Shown: positions 8,427 to 17,868, numbered from the stretch's first letter. The stretch is 41,026 nt of DNA from Aneurinibacillus danicus (GCF_007991215.1 NZ_BJXX01000047.1:32001-73026); one strand, 5' to 3'. Numbers and translations are program-made. The notes: generated by a model from the sequence alone, not told the origin.

Positions 8427-9644
8427 ATGTCATTTAATGTTAACCACACTGAATTCCCGTTGAAGATGTATCATCCTACCCCTGGAGCACTGATCGGTTG
8501 GGGTGCTTACCGGATGGCCGGTGAAGAAGCGAAAAAACTAGGCATTAAACATGCCCTCATTGTTACATCTGGACTGCGCGGTACAGGAATCATTGATGAA
8601 ATTACCGGTGTTTTAAAGCATGTAGGAATTGAAGTCACAGTGTATGATGGCGTAACATCGAACCCGAAAGATCATGAAGTACATGCAGCTCACAAATTGT
8701 ATAAACAGGCGCAGTGTGATGGCATTATTTCGGTCGGGGGCGGCTCTTCTCATGACTGCGCGAAAGCAGTTCGTATCGTTGAAGCGCATGACGGACAGTC
8801 AATTCGTGAGTTTAACGGAATGAATACATGTCAGAAGCCGATACTTATCCCGCAGCTTGCGATTACTACAACAGCGGGAACCGGCTCGGAAACAAGCTGG
8901 GCTTCTGTTATTACAGATACTGAGAAATTATATAAAATGGTTATTTTCGACCCGACCATTATTACTTCCCGTGCAATTGTTGACCCGGCATTGATGAGAA
9001 CGATGCCGCCGAAATTGACAGCATGGACAGGAATGGACGCATTAACACACGCGGTAGAAGCGTATGTATCCCGTCTTGGGGTTATTACATCACAGGGTCT
9101 GGCTATTCATGCGATTAAGTTAATTAACGAAGGACTTCGCCAGGCATATGCGAACCCGGACAATGCAGAAGCGCGTGAAAAACAAGCATGGGCTCAATAT
9201 ACGGCAGGTATGGCTTTCAACAGTGCAGGTCTTGGAATCACGCACTCCATTGCACACTGCCTTGGCGCTTTGTTTGATTCACCGCACGGTCAGTGTAACG
9301 CGATTGCGATGGTTCCGGTAGCCCGTTATAACATGGTTGCATGTCCGGAACGTTATGCTGATATCGCCCGTGCGATGGGGGTTGACACAACAGGCATGAC
9401 GGTTATGCAGGCAGCTGAGAGCGCAGTTGAAGCGCTTGATACTCTGCGTAAAGAAATCGGCATTACGGAAAACTTCAGCTCACTTGGACTGCAAGAACAC
9501 CATCTGCCGCGCTTCTCGGAAGTTGTATTTAACGATGTCTGCACAGGAGGCAATCCAAGGATCGTAACGACAGATGCAATTCAGCAGATCTTTAGAGAGT
9601 GTATGGACCCTGCGGTAGAAGTAGAAGCAGAAGTACTGGCGTAA
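8427..9644 (+). CDS. Iron-containing (group III) alcohol dehydrogenase
   Basis: The 405-residue protein has the NAD-binding GGGS at about 104-107 and the complete metal set of the family: D204, H208, H273 and H287, with the catalytic-site H277. It resembles the methanol/1,3-propanediol/ethanol dehydrogenase branch (Bacillus methanolicus Mdh and relatives), which oxidises primary alcohols with tightly held NAD and Fe or Zn. Its position right after mftF suggests a mycofactocin-dependent dehydrogenase whose bound NADH is reoxidised by the cofactor (inference). Two Shine-Dalgarno sequences precede it, and a strong terminator follows, so it may be expressed as a separate abundant transcript. The exact alcohol cannot be read from sequence. 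Confidence 0.88.
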   Translation: MSFNVNHTEFPLKMYHPTPGALIGWGAYRMAGEEAKKLGIKHALIVTSGLRGTGIIDEITGVLKHVGIEVTVYDGVTSNPKDHEVHAAHKLYKQAQCDGIISVGGGSSHDCAKAVRIVEAHDGQSIREFNGMNTCQKPILIPQLAITTTAGTGSETSWASVITDTEKLYKMVIFDPTIITSRAIVDPALMRTMPPKLTAWTGMDALTHAVEAYVSRLGVITSQGLAIHAIKLINEGLRQAYANPDNAEAREKQAWAQYTAGMAFNSAGLGITHSIAHCLGALFDSPHGQCNAIAMVPVARYNMVACPERYADIARAMGVDTTGMTVMQAAESAVEALDTLRKEIGITENFSSLGLQEHHLPRFSEVVFNDVCTGGNPRIVTTDAIQQIFRECMDPAVEVEAEVLA

Positions 9645-9657
9645 GAGCATACAGCCA

Positions 9658-9694
9658 GAAAAGGGGGAGGGGGAGTTCGTGCCCCCTTTTTCTT
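9658..9694 (+). terminator. Intrinsic terminator after the alcohol dehydrogenase
   Basis: AAAAGGGGG pairs with CCCCCTTTTT across a 14-base loop and is followed by a T-rich stretch. It lies just past the ADH stop and before the MoxR leader. Confidence 0.75.
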
Positions 9695-9764
9695 CTCTAC
9701 ATCTTAGTTTTTCTTTCTTATCATTTTCCTGTTTTTCTCAAAAAAAGAGGGAGGAATGAAATAC

Positions 9765-10670
9765 ATGTTTCAATCCATCGAAGACGTAACTTTGCAGCTT
9801 CGTTCTGCTCATTATATATGTGATACGGAAATTGCTACAGCGGTTTATGTAAGCTACAAACTGAATAAGCCTATCCTTATCGAAGGTCCGCCGGGAGTAG
9901 GGAAAACATCGCTTGCAAAAGCGCTGGCCAGCATTATGGACTGTGAACTTATACGCCTGCAGTGCTATGAAGGGATTGATGAAAGCAAGGCGTTATACGA
10001 TTGGGAGTACGGCAAACAAATGCTGTATACCCAGTTGTTAAGAGGAACACTCGACCAGTATCTTGATGGAGTATCTACGCTTTCACAGGCGGTTGAAAAA
10101 ATGAGTAAGGAAGAAGATATTTTTTTCTCAGAACATTTTTTGCTCAGGCGTCCTATTTTACGCAGCTTTATGTCCGATAAACCGTCTGTTTTACTTATTG
10201 ATGAAATTGACCGGGCAGATGATGAGTTCGAAGCGCTGCTGTTAGAAAGCTTAAGCGATTTTCAGGTGACCATTCCGGAATTGGGGCAAGTATCCGCGAA
10301 GCATAAACCGCTTGTTGTTTTGACAAGCAATAATACAAGAATGCTTTCTGATGCACTGCGCAGACGCTGCCTGTTTTTACATATCGGCTATCCGAGCGCA
10401 GAACGGGAAATCCAGATTATTCAGGAGCAGGTGCCGGAAATCTCAAGAGAATTAACAGGACAGATTGTAGAGTTCCTTAAGAAAGTAAGAGAGCTTGGTT
10501 TACGGAAATCTCCAAGTGTCAGTGAATCAATTGATTGGGCACAAACACTTGCTCTATTAAAAGTAAAAGAAATAAATCCGTCTGTTATTAAAGATACGAT
10601 GGGCTCCCTTATTAAGCATCACTCGGATTATGGTAAAGTTGATGAGTTGATACAGACAGTTCATATTTAA
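9765..10670 (+). CDS. MoxR-family AAA+ ATPase (CoxD-like)
   Basis: This 301-residue AAA+ protein has Walker A GPPGVGKT at 41-48, Walker B LLIDEID at 143-149, a sensor-1 asparagine region (TSNNTR) and an arginine-rich finger segment (ALRRRC). The ATG at 9765 is chosen because GGGAGGA lies nine bases upstream; an ATG three codons earlier would be too close. MoxR ATPases work with VWA-domain partners to insert metals into or activate enzymes, as CoxD/CoxE do for CO dehydrogenase. The VWA partner follows 16 bases downstream. The probable client is the neighbouring alcohol dehydrogenase or another enzyme of this locus, which is inference. Confidence 0.88.
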   Translation: MFQSIEDVTLQLRSAHYICDTEIATAVYVSYKLNKPILIEGPPGVGKTSLAKALASIMDCELIRLQCYEGIDESKALYDWEYGKQMLYTQLLRGTLDQYLDGVSTLSQAVEKMSKEEDIFFSEHFLLRRPILRSFMSDKPSVLLIDEIDRADDEFEALLLESLSDFQVTIPELGQVSAKHKPLVVLTSNNTRMLSDALRRRCLFLHIGYPSAEREIQIIQEQVPEISRELTGQIVEFLKKVRELGLRKSPSVSESIDWAQTLALLKVKEINPSVIKDTMGSLIKHHSDYGKVDELIQTVHI

Positions 10671-10686
10671 AATCGGGGTTGATACG

Positions 10687-12108
10687 ATGAAGGGGATTCT
10701 AACACAATTCATTAACGGCCTGAGGCGAAGGGGAGTTCGTGTATCCCCTGATGAGAATATGGATGCTTTAAAAGGTCTTTATTATGTGGGGCTGAGTGAC
10801 AGACAGGCATGCAAATCAGTACTGCAGATGACGCTTATTAAAAATGAAAAAGATTTAGATACATTTGATACATGGTTTGACCAGTATTTTAAAGTTCTAT
10901 GGAACATAGTAGAGGCACAGCCGGAATTGCCTTCTGAAGCGGTCAGGGAAGCAGCGATCGCAATGAAACATCTGGCAGAAGGAGAGAAACAGCCTGAGGG
11001 TGGAGAGCATTCCGGTTTTAAAATTATGATTCAGACAGAGGAACTTGAAGATGTGGAAGTCAGTCTGGATGATCTGGAACTGATTGAACAGGAACTTGGG
11101 GTTGGCAGTGGAATTGGTCTTAGTACGAATCTGCATTTGGGAGAGCGCTTACAGTCACCGAATCCGGAAGGTACCTATTCAACAGGAGAATTAAAGTACT
11201 TTGTTGATGAAGAACAAATGGAACAGTGGAAGCGAAAAAATTTTAATGAGTACACAGAAGAAGAAATTTCCAAAATGGATGAAATGGTCATTCAAATGGT
11301 CAATCGTTTAAAGAAAGATATTAAAAAATTGAGAAAGAAGAAAAATGACGGAAAGCTGCATGTTACAAAGACATTGCGGAGAAACAGCCGCTTTGGCATG
11401 ATTCCTTTTGAGCCGCATTTTAAGAAAAGGAATAAAGAAAAACCGCGTATTGTTGTATTATGCGATGTAAGCTATTCTGTCAGTTATGCCTCACGTTTTT
11501 TGCTTCATCTAATGCACAGCCTGCAAAATACAATATTGTCCGTTCGCAGCTTTGTTTTTGTTAAAGAGCTGATCGAAGTTACGGAACTTCTGAATAAATA
11601 TGATGTTCACCAATCGATGAACAAGATTTCCCTCGGAGAAGTAGTGGATGTAGATGAAAATAGCGATTATGGTCATGCGCTGCTAACTTTCCAGAAGAAT
11701 TTTATTGATAGTATGAAAGGACAGCCTGCTGTAATATTCTTGGGTGATGCACGAAATAATTACAACCAGTCAAACGCCTGGGTATTGGAAGAAGTTAAAG
11801 AAAAATCGGTGTTTACGATGTGGTTAACACCTGAAAGAAAAGGGAACTGGGATCTTGGAGATTGTGTAATTAAAGAATATGGAGAGCATGTAGATGCTAT
11901 CGAAGTAGTAAAAAACGTGGAAGATTTAAGCCGCGTAGTGGAAAAGCTAATCCGTAATATGTACCGCGGAGGAAGAAATATTGACTGGGAACAGGAAGGA
12001 GAGCCAGAATCAGAATCTGATTTCGGTATGGCGATCTTCAGAAATTCCGTTACGATATCCAATGAGTATGAGAAGATGGCGCAGGAGCGTCTGGCTGCAA
12101 GGAAGTAA
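10687..12108 (+). CDS. VWA-domain protein, CoxE-like partner of MoxR
   Basis: The 473-residue protein has an acidic, coiled N-terminal part (about 75-210), a Lys/Arg-rich linker (205-250) and a von Willebrand A domain starting near 252 with a MIDAS motif D260-x-S262-x-S264. This is the CoxE/MoxR-associated VWA family. The MIDAS metal site usually mediates adhesion between the ATPase and its client protein. It lies 16 bases after the MoxR gene and ends at a strong bidirectional terminator. No signal peptide or membrane helix is visible, so it is expected in the cytosol. Confidence 0.85.
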   Translation: MKGILTQFINGLRRRGVRVSPDENMDALKGLYYVGLSDRQACKSVLQMTLIKNEKDLDTFDTWFDQYFKVLWNIVEAQPELPSEAVREAAIAMKHLAEGEKQPEGGEHSGFKIMIQTEELEDVEVSLDDLELIEQELGVGSGIGLSTNLHLGERLQSPNPEGTYSTGELKYFVDEEQMEQWKRKNFNEYTEEEISKMDEMVIQMVNRLKKDIKKLRKKKNDGKLHVTKTLRRNSRFGMIPFEPHFKKRNKEKPRIVVLCDVSYSVSYASRFLLHLMHSLQNTILSVRSFVFVKELIEVTELLNKYDVHQSMNKISLGEVVDVDENSDYGHALLTFQKNFIDSMKGQPAVIFLGDARNNYNQSNAWVLEEVKEKSVFTMWLTPERKGNWDLGDCVIKEYGEHVDAIEVVKNVEDLSRVVEKLIRNMYRGGRNIDWEQEGEPESESDFGMAIFRNSVTISNEYEKMAQERLAARK

Positions 12109-12151
12109 GAAAGACGAGTGCAAACAACGCACTCGTCTTTCTTTGTATTTT
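12109..12151. terminator. Bidirectional terminator between VWA gene and mftE
   Basis: A perfect 13-bp stem, GAAAGACGAGTGC with GCACTCGTCTTTC, around a 7-base loop, with T-rich tracts on either side. It separates the convergent VWA and mftE transcripts. Confidence 0.85.
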
Positions 12152-12863
12152 ACACCGAGGGCAGAAGACGAAGACAGGCCGAAATCGAATACCGATAGAT
12201 TTTTTCGCCGTGAACAGCAGAAGCAAGGTGCGGGTGAATTCCTGCAGATCCTGAAGGATACCATTCATAAAACTGTCTGGCATCGGGTGTCAATGTAGAT
12301 TGATTTACAGGATGTCCTGAAGCTTTAGCCATATCAACAAGCTCGGGATGAAGATACAGCATAAGCGATGTTTCAGGAGCGGACGCATGATACTCTTGTT
12401 CGTTCCAGACCTCTGACATATATGCCTGAACGTTTTTGTCGTTCCACCATTCAAACAGGGATGTTTTGCATGCTGGCGAGGCAGAGGAAAGATGTGCAAT
12501 CACATCCTGAATAACAGGTGTGTTTCCTCCATGGCCGTTGATAATCAGGCAGTGGGTAAATCCGTGGGAATAAATAGACAATAGAATATCGGTTAACAGG
12601 CAATAAAAGGTGTCCGCTCTTAAACTTAACGTACCTGGAAAAAATAAATGACAATCCGACAGACCAACAGAGACAGGAGGAAAGCAAACCGTATCTGTCC
12701 TTCTCTTTAGTTCTTTTGCAAGCGACAGAGGAATTAATATGTCTGTTGCTAGCGGGAGATGCTGTCCATGCTGCTCGTAGCTGCCAACTGTTAGGATACA
12801 GCTGCTTTTTTTCTGTACATACTGCTTTATATCACACCATGTTGCTCCGGAGAAAGGTAGCAA
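12150..12863 (-). CDS. mftE: Mycofactocin precursor peptide peptidase MftE (creatininase family)
   Basis: The 237-residue creatininase-fold protein has the metal ligands expected for the family: E30 and H32 in VGSYEQHGQHLP, D41, H111 in NGHGGN and E164 in the APETS loop. MftE cleaves the modified MftA peptide to free the Val-Tyr-derived core of mycofactocin. I choose the TTG start at 12863 because AAGGGGG lies nine bases upstream and the next possible starts are out of frame. It is convergent with the MoxR-VWA pair and is not adjacent to mftA-D. Creatininase is the alternative, but mftF and two FadH/OYE genes nearby favour MftE. Confidence 0.82.
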   Translation of the reverse strand: MLPFSGATWCDIKQYVQKKSSCILTVGSYEQHGQHLPLATDILIPLSLAKELKRRTDTVCFPPVSVGLSDCHLFFPGTLSLRADTFYCLLTDILLSIYSHGFTHCLIINGHGGNTPVIQDVIAHLSSASPACKTSLFEWWNDKNVQAYMSEVWNEQEYHASAPETSLMLYLHPELVDMAKASGHPVNQSTLTPDARQFYEWYPSGSAGIHPHLASAVHGEKIYRYSISACLRLLPSV

Positions 12864-12913
12864 AGTACATGGCCCCCTTGAATCGTAGTTCTTCTTTCTT
12901 GACTTTTGCAGAA

Positions 12914-12949
12914 CAAGACTGCTGCCATGCTGGAGAGGCAGCAGTCTTG
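12914..12949. terminator. Hairpin between aldehyde dehydrogenase and mftE
   Basis: A 13-bp perfect stem (CAAGACTGCTGCC with GGCAGCAGTCTTG) lies just past the aldehyde dehydrogenase stop. The T tract is weak on both sides, so termination may be partial and some read-through into mftE is possible. Confidence 0.6.
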
Positions 12950-12952
12950 CTT

Positions 12953-14473
12953 TTAGAAGAAACCTAAAGCGTTCGGGCTGTAGCTTACCAGAAGATTTTT
13001 CGTTTGCTGATAGTGGTTCAACATCATCTTATGTGTTTCTCGACCAATACCAGACTGTTTGTATCCACCGAAAGCGGCGTGTGCCGGATATGCGTGATAG
13101 CAGTTTGTCCATACGCGTCCCGCTTTAATCGCTCTACCCATGCGGTATGCTCTGCTAATATCACGCGTCCATACGCCAGCACCCAGTCCGTAGAGGGTAT
13201 CATTGGCAATATGCAGTGCTTCTGTCTCGTCTTTAAATGTTGTAACTGCAACAACGGGTCCGAAAATTTCTTCCTGGAAGATACGCATGCTGTTGTTTCC
13301 TTTAAAAACGGTCGGTTGGATATAGTAGCCACCTGCAAGATCGCCTCCAAGATCCGTTCTGCCTCCGCCAACCAGGCATTCTGCGCCTTCTTGAAGGCCG
13401 ATGTCAATGTAGGACATAATTTTTTCGACCTGTTCCATTGATGCCTGTGCACCGATCATTGTGTCTGTGTCAAGCGGATTCCCCTGCTTAATCTGCTTCA
13501 CGCGTGCCAGTGCCCTTTCCATAAATTCATCGTAAATGGATTCCTGGATTAAGGCACGTGACGGACATGTACATACTTCTCCTTGATTGAGGGCGAACAT
13601 CACGAATCCTTCAATTGCTTTGTCAAAGAACGCATCATCCTGCGCAAGTACATCGGCAAAGAAAATGTTCGGGGATTTTCCGCCAAGTTCAAGCGTAACC
13701 GGAATCAGATTTTGCGAAGCATACTGCATAATCAGACGGCCCGTTGTCGTTTCACCCGTAAATGCGATTTTTGCAATACGCGGGTTCGAAGCAAGCGGTT
13801 TGCCTGCTTCCAATCCGAAACCGTTTACAATATTAAGTACGCCTGGCGGCAGTAAATCTTCTATCAGTTCAACAAGAACCATAATGGAAGCAGGTGTTTG
13901 TTCCGCAGGTTTGAGCACCACACAATTTCCGGCTGCAAGAGCAGGGGCCAGTTTCCAACATGCCATCAAAAGCGGGAAGTTCCATGGGATAATTTGTCCA
14001 ACAACGCCAAGCGGCTCATTGAAATGATAAGCAATTGTGTGCTCATCGATTTCGCTGATTGTTCCTTCTTCAGCACGCAGAACACCAGCAAAATAACGGA
14101 AATGGTCAATCGCAAGCGGAAGATCAGCGGCCATCGTTTCACGCAGTGGCTTGCCGTTATCCCATGTTTCCGCAACAGCCAGCATTTCAAGATTTTCTTC
14201 GATTCGATCAGCAATTTTGTTTAAAATAAGCGAACGTTCAGCAGCTGAAGTCCGGCCCCAGGCGTCTTTTGCCGCATGTGCTGCGTCAAGTGCCAGTTCG
14301 ATATCGTCTTCTGTGGAGCGGGCAATTTCACAGAATGGCTTTCCGGTTACCGGAGTAATATTTTCAAAGTATTGTCCTTTGATGGGGGCAACCCATTTTC
14401 CCCCAATAAAGTTATCGTACCTGTTTTTGAATTTTACTTTTGATTCAGCCTGATTTGGTTGTGCGACGATCAT
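12953..14473 (-). CDS. NAD-dependent aldehyde dehydrogenase (ExaC/AcoD-like acetaldehyde dehydrogenase)
   Basis: At 506 residues it matches the ExaC/AcoD group. Visible active-site features are N165 in PWNFP, the general base E262 in LELGG and the nucleophile C301 in [11 protein letters not shown]. It oxidises short aldehydes such as acetaldehyde to acids with NAD. The ATG at 14473 is chosen because GAGGAGG lies nine bases upstream; the open frame extends 13 codons further without family similarity. It is transcribed separately from the ADH-kinase-regulator operon and has a sigma-54-like element about 50 bp before its start. It completes an alcohol to aldehyde to acid route with the two alcohol dehydrogenases. 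Confidence 0.9.
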   Translation of the reverse strand: MIVAQPNQAESKVKFKNRYDNFIGGKWVAPIKGQYFENITPVTGKPFCEIARSTEDDIELALDAAHAAKDAWGRTSAAERSLILNKIADRIEENLEMLAVAETWDNGKPLRETMAADLPLAIDHFRYFAGVLRAEEGTISEIDEHTIAYHFNEPLGVVGQIIPWNFPLLMACWKLAPALAAGNCVVLKPAEQTPASIMVLVELIEDLLPPGVLNIVNGFGLEAGKPLASNPRIAKIAFTGETTTGRLIMQYASQNLIPVTLELGGKSPNIFFADVLAQDDAFFDKAIEGFVMFALNQGEVCTCPSRALIQESIYDEFMERALARVKQIKQGNPLDTDTMIGAQASMEQVEKIMSYIDIGLQEGAECLVGGGRTDLGGDLAGGYYIQPTVFKGNNSMRIFQEEIFGPVVAVTTFKDETEALHIANDTLYGLGAGVWTRDISRAYRMGRAIKAGRVWTNCYHAYPAHAAFGGYKQSGIGRETHKMMLNHYQQTKNLLVSYSPNALGFF

Positions 14474-14523
14474 AACAAAAAAACCTCCTCTATTTAGAAA
14501 TGAATTGCTCATAATTTTGTATA

Positions 14524-14539
14524 TTCAAAATACATGCCA
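14524..14539 (-). promoter_or_regulatory. Candidate sigma-54 promoter of the aldehyde dehydrogenase
   Basis: On the minus strand TGGCATGTATTTTGAA resembles the -24/-12 consensus (TGGCAC-N5-TTGCA): the -24 GG is intact and spacing is right, but the -12 element is TTGAA rather than TTGCA. It sits about 50 bp before the aldehyde dehydrogenase ATG, and a sigma-54 activator gene is next to it. Confidence 0.45.
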
Positions 14540-14638
14540 GATTTCTTTCATTGAATAGCAGGGAATCATACGCAGTTATTGCCTGATGGTTAACTATATA
14601 TCGGCACTTTTTTACGGAATTTTGGCACAAAAAGAACA

Positions 14639-16156
14639 TTATTCGCCTAACGGAACAGATTTTCCCTTTTCGTTCAATAAATATCGTAGTGTTCTCGGAT
14701 TGATTTTTAATAGTCTTCCTGCTTCTTTCCGGTTTCCCATTGTTTGTCTCAGCGCTTTTTTGATTACTTCATGTCCTACTTTTGTCTCTATATCACGAAT
14801 CAACGCTAATAAGTTTGGCAGATCAAATCCATTTTCCACTTCAATTTTTTTTAATAACTCGCTGCAAAATTCATCTGCAAGAGCAGAAAAATCATCTGTA
14901 CAGCTTTTTTTTCGAAGAGGTGTTACGTTGTTTGTATGTAAAGACTTTTCTTCGAATGAAACATCTGCCGAAGCAGGAACGTGTCTTTTTATAACGGAAT
15001 CGAGGATTTTTTCAGGAAGATGCTTAATATCGATCTCCCGGCTATCTTTATCAGCCAGAGCCAATGTGTGCATAATGACGTTATGCAGCTCCCTGATATT
15101 TCCTGGCCACTGGTAATTTTGCAACACTTCTATAGCTTTAGGCGAAAAAACAGGAGAGAAAGTCGACGTTTTTTGCATCCGTTTTGTAAAATGTTGAATG
15201 AGCAAAGGGATATCTTCTCTTCTTTCCCGTAAAGGGGGAAGGCATAGTTTCACGCCTTCAAGCCGATACAAAAGATCGGAACGAAATTCCTTTTTTTGTA
15301 CAGCTGTTTCAAGATCTACGTTTGTAGCGGATAAAATTCTTGTATTTGTTTTAATTGTTTTCTCCCCGCCCACCCTCATAAATTCTTGTAGTTCAAGAAC
15401 GCGGAGCAGCTTGACTTGGGTTTGCAAACTTGCCTCACCAATCTCATCGAGAAACAACGTTCCCTGATTGGCGATTTCAAACACCCCTTTGCGCACCTGG
15501 CTTGCGCCGGTGAAAGAGCCTTTCTCATGGCCAAATAATTCAGATTCGAGTAGGGATTCAGCAATCGCTCCACAGTTTACCGCAATAAAAGGATGATTGT
15601 TTCGGCTGCTTATATGGTGTATAAAGCGGGCGAATACTTCTTTTCCTGTTCCTGTTTCTCCGTTAATAAGAATGGAAATGTTTTTTGGAGCAACCTTTTT
15701 GGCGATTTCAATAATCCGCCTCATCTCCTGGTTTGCTCCTATGATAAAACCGGTCTCTTCAGAAATCATATCGAGTTCGTCTGTCTGCAGGCTTTGACTG
15801 TGCAACGCTTGCTCAATAATTTGTTTAAGTTTAAGAATGTCATCAAAAGGTTTTTCGATATAGTCGTATGCCCCCATATGAATCGCATCAACCGCTGTTT
15901 TTACTGTGCTGTACCCCGTCATAATAATTACCTGTGTAGACGGCTGAACCTTTTTAATGTTTTTCAAGATAGCGAGTCCGTCCGTATCAGGCAGCTTGAG
16001 GTCAACGATGGCCAAATCGAAAACATCATTCTCAATTACATCGTTAATTTGACGTGTGTCATGAGCAACTGTGACGGTATGCTGCATCTTTTGCAAAAAA
16101 TATTTAAAGAACGTGGTAACTTCTACTTCATCGTCGATGACAAGAATATGAGCCAT
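14639..16156 (-). CDS. Sigma-54-dependent response regulator (NtrC/AtoC type)
   Basis: The 505-residue regulator has a receiver domain (1-120) with phospho-acceptor D52, an AAA+ sigma-54 activation domain (about 135-375) with Walker A GETGTGKE near 166, a GSFTGA loop at 213-218 (the canonical motif is GAFTGA) and Walker B TLFLDE near 233. A Fis-type helix-turn-helix is at the C-terminus. It activates sigma-54 promoters by ATP hydrolysis after phosphorylation. Its start overlaps the histidine kinase stop (TAATG), so the two are a cognate pair. The aldehyde dehydrogenase next door and its sigma-54-like element are the natural target. Confidence 0.92.
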   Translation of the reverse strand: MAHILVIDDEVEVTTFFKYFLQKMQHTVTVAHDTRQINDVIENDVFDLAIVDLKLPDTDGLAILKNIKKVQPSTQVIIMTGYSTVKTAVDAIHMGAYDYIEKPFDDILKLKQIIEQALHSQSLQTDELDMISEETGFIIGANQEMRRIIEIAKKVAPKNISILINGETGTGKEVFARFIHHISSRNNHPFIAVNCGAIAESLLESELFGHEKGSFTGASQVRKGVFEIANQGTLFLDEIGEASLQTQVKLLRVLELQEFMRVGGEKTIKTNTRILSATNVDLETAVQKKEFRSDLLYRLEGVKLCLPPLRERREDIPLLIQHFTKRMQKTSTFSPVFSPKAIEVLQNYQWPGNIRELHNVIMHTLALADKDSREIDIKHLPEKILDSVIKRHVPASADVSFEEKSLHTNNVTPLRKKSCTDDFSALADEFCSELLKKIEVENGFDLPNLLALIRDIETKVGHEVIKKALRQTMGNRKEAGRLLKINPRTLRYLLNEKGKSVPLGE

Positions 16157-17859
16157 TATTGTACGCCTCCTTTTCCATCAACAGGGATATAAAGAGTAAA
16201 TGTACTTCCTTCATTTATTTTGCTGTCAATAAGAATGGTGCCGTTATGAGCATCGGCGATACCCAGACTGACGGAGAGACCAAGTCCAGTTCCTTTTGTT
16301 GAATCTTTCGTTGTAAAAAACGGATTGAAAACTTGCGGTAAATTTTCCGGTGGAATGCCACATCCATTATCACGTACTGCTATATATGCGTATGTGTCAA
16401 TGTTTTTATTTTTTTCATACAAGAGCAGTGGAATGTCATGGCTGACGGTCCCTGTTTCAATATGAATTTCGCCGTTTGGTATACCGACTAATGCGTCTTT
16501 GGCATTTAGTATAAAATTAATAATAATTTGTTCGATATGCTGCTTACTGGCAAAAATAGTTGGGAGCGCTTTAGATAGATGAAGATGAATAGCGATTTTG
16601 TTCCGGTTAATCTGATAGCCGACAATATTAAGAGCCTGTTTTGCTGTTGTATTTAAGCATGTTTCTTCGAATGCGTAATGATCCTGCCTGGAGAACGTTA
16701 ATAAGTTTTGGATAATTTTTTTACTTCGAACACCGCAGTTGTAAATATCCGATAGAAGCTCCGTTTCCTCACTTTTAGGATCAGCTTCCATCATAAGAAG
16801 CTGAGTATTTCCTAGAATGGCTGTAAGTGGGCTGTTTATTTCATGGGCAACTCCGGCAGCCATTTCTCCGATAGCCGCAAGCTTGGCTGACTGAATGAGT
16901 TGCTGTTCTAATGCAAGTTTTGCTGTAATATCTTTTACATAACAAATAATGCCTGACAATTTTCCATCGTTATATTTCGGGTGGGAGAAAACATCGAGTA
17001 TTTTTCCATTCTTCAAATGGATACGGTGTGTCATGCTTGTGTTTGTTGTAAGCACTTCTTCAAGCGGACTGGAAGTCAGGGGTGTCTCTCCGTTGTAGAA
17101 CAGGTCATTCCATTTTTGCAGCATGATCTGTTCGGGTGATTTATTGAAAAATTTCGGGACAGCATGATTGAAATGGACAATTCTTGAATGTAGATCAACT
17201 TGCATTAACATATCGGTAACCGCATCGAAGATATTTTGCAGATCTGTTCGCATGTTAGCCATTTTCGTATATAAGGAGGCATTATCAATACAAATAGATA
17301 GATGATCCGCAACCTGGCTCAAAAAATTGATATCATTCTGATGAAAGTCGACCTTATCCCTGCAGCCCAGCGATAAGACACCAATGGGTTGTTTTTTTAT
17401 GATAAGCGGAAATACCATAACCGTTTTAATCTTGAGATTACGTAAAATAGTATCTTCAAAATATTGATTGCATTCTGAGGAGACATGATGGTAGATAGGA
17501 GTATTTTTGTAAATTGACTCCCAGTATAACGAGTCTTTCTGGGGAATTTTTTCTCCGTACTTCAATTCGGTGAGCGTATCCGGAAATACGTGAGTAATCC
17601 GTAATTCGTTGCTTTCCATTGATAGTAAAGCCAGACGGTCGAAAAGAATAACCTCCCTCAGTTTAGATACAACTTCTTTCATCATATCCTGAAAAGACAT
17701 ATCAATAGTAATGCTTCGTACAAGCTTATTAATGATTTCCAGTTGAACGTTTTGTCTTGTAACTTCCTGAATTGTTTTTTTTAATTCCATGTAATAATTT
17801 TTCTTTGAGGAACGAATACCCGTCAGTTTCTCCAACGCATCTTTTTTACTATCGTACAT
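16156..17859 (-). CDS. Soluble GAF-PAS sensor histidine kinase
   Basis: The 567-residue kinase begins with a short coiled segment, then a GAF domain (about 40-195), a PAS domain (about 205-315), a dimerisation/phosphoacceptor domain with H339 in GVAHEINSPL, and a HATPase domain with DNGCGIPP and GTGLGLSVS boxes. No membrane segment is visible, so it should sense a cytosolic signal, perhaps an aldehyde, alcohol or redox cue. It lies nine bases after the alcohol dehydrogenase stop with TAAGGAGGAGC as ribosome site and overlaps its response regulator gene. Confidence 0.92.
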   Translation of the reverse strand: MYDSKKDALEKLTGIRSSKKNYYMELKKTIQEVTRQNVQLEIINKLVRSITIDMSFQDMMKEVVSKLREVILFDRLALLSMESNELRITHVFPDTLTELKYGEKIPQKDSLYWESIYKNTPIYHHVSSECNQYFEDTILRNLKIKTVMVFPLIIKKQPIGVLSLGCRDKVDFHQNDINFLSQVADHLSICIDNASLYTKMANMRTDLQNIFDAVTDMLMQVDLHSRIVHFNHAVPKFFNKSPEQIMLQKWNDLFYNGETPLTSSPLEEVLTTNTSMTHRIHLKNGKILDVFSHPKYNDGKLSGIICYVKDITAKLALEQQLIQSAKLAAIGEMAAGVAHEINSPLTAILGNTQLLMMEADPKSEETELLSDIYNCGVRSKKIIQNLLTFSRQDHYAFEETCLNTTAKQALNIVGYQINRNKIAIHLHLSKALPTIFASKQHIEQIIINFILNAKDALVGIPNGEIHIETGTVSHDIPLLLYEKNKNIDTYAYIAVRDNGCGIPPENLPQVFNPFFTTKDSTKGTGLGLSVSLGIADAHNGTILIDSKINEGSTFTLYIPVDGKGGVQ

Positions 17860-17868
17860 AGCTCCTCC

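Noticed and set aside
14623-14640. Plus-strand TGGCACAAAAAGAACA as a sigma-54 promoter
   Set aside because: The -12 element does not fit, and it points into the 3' end of the response regulator gene.
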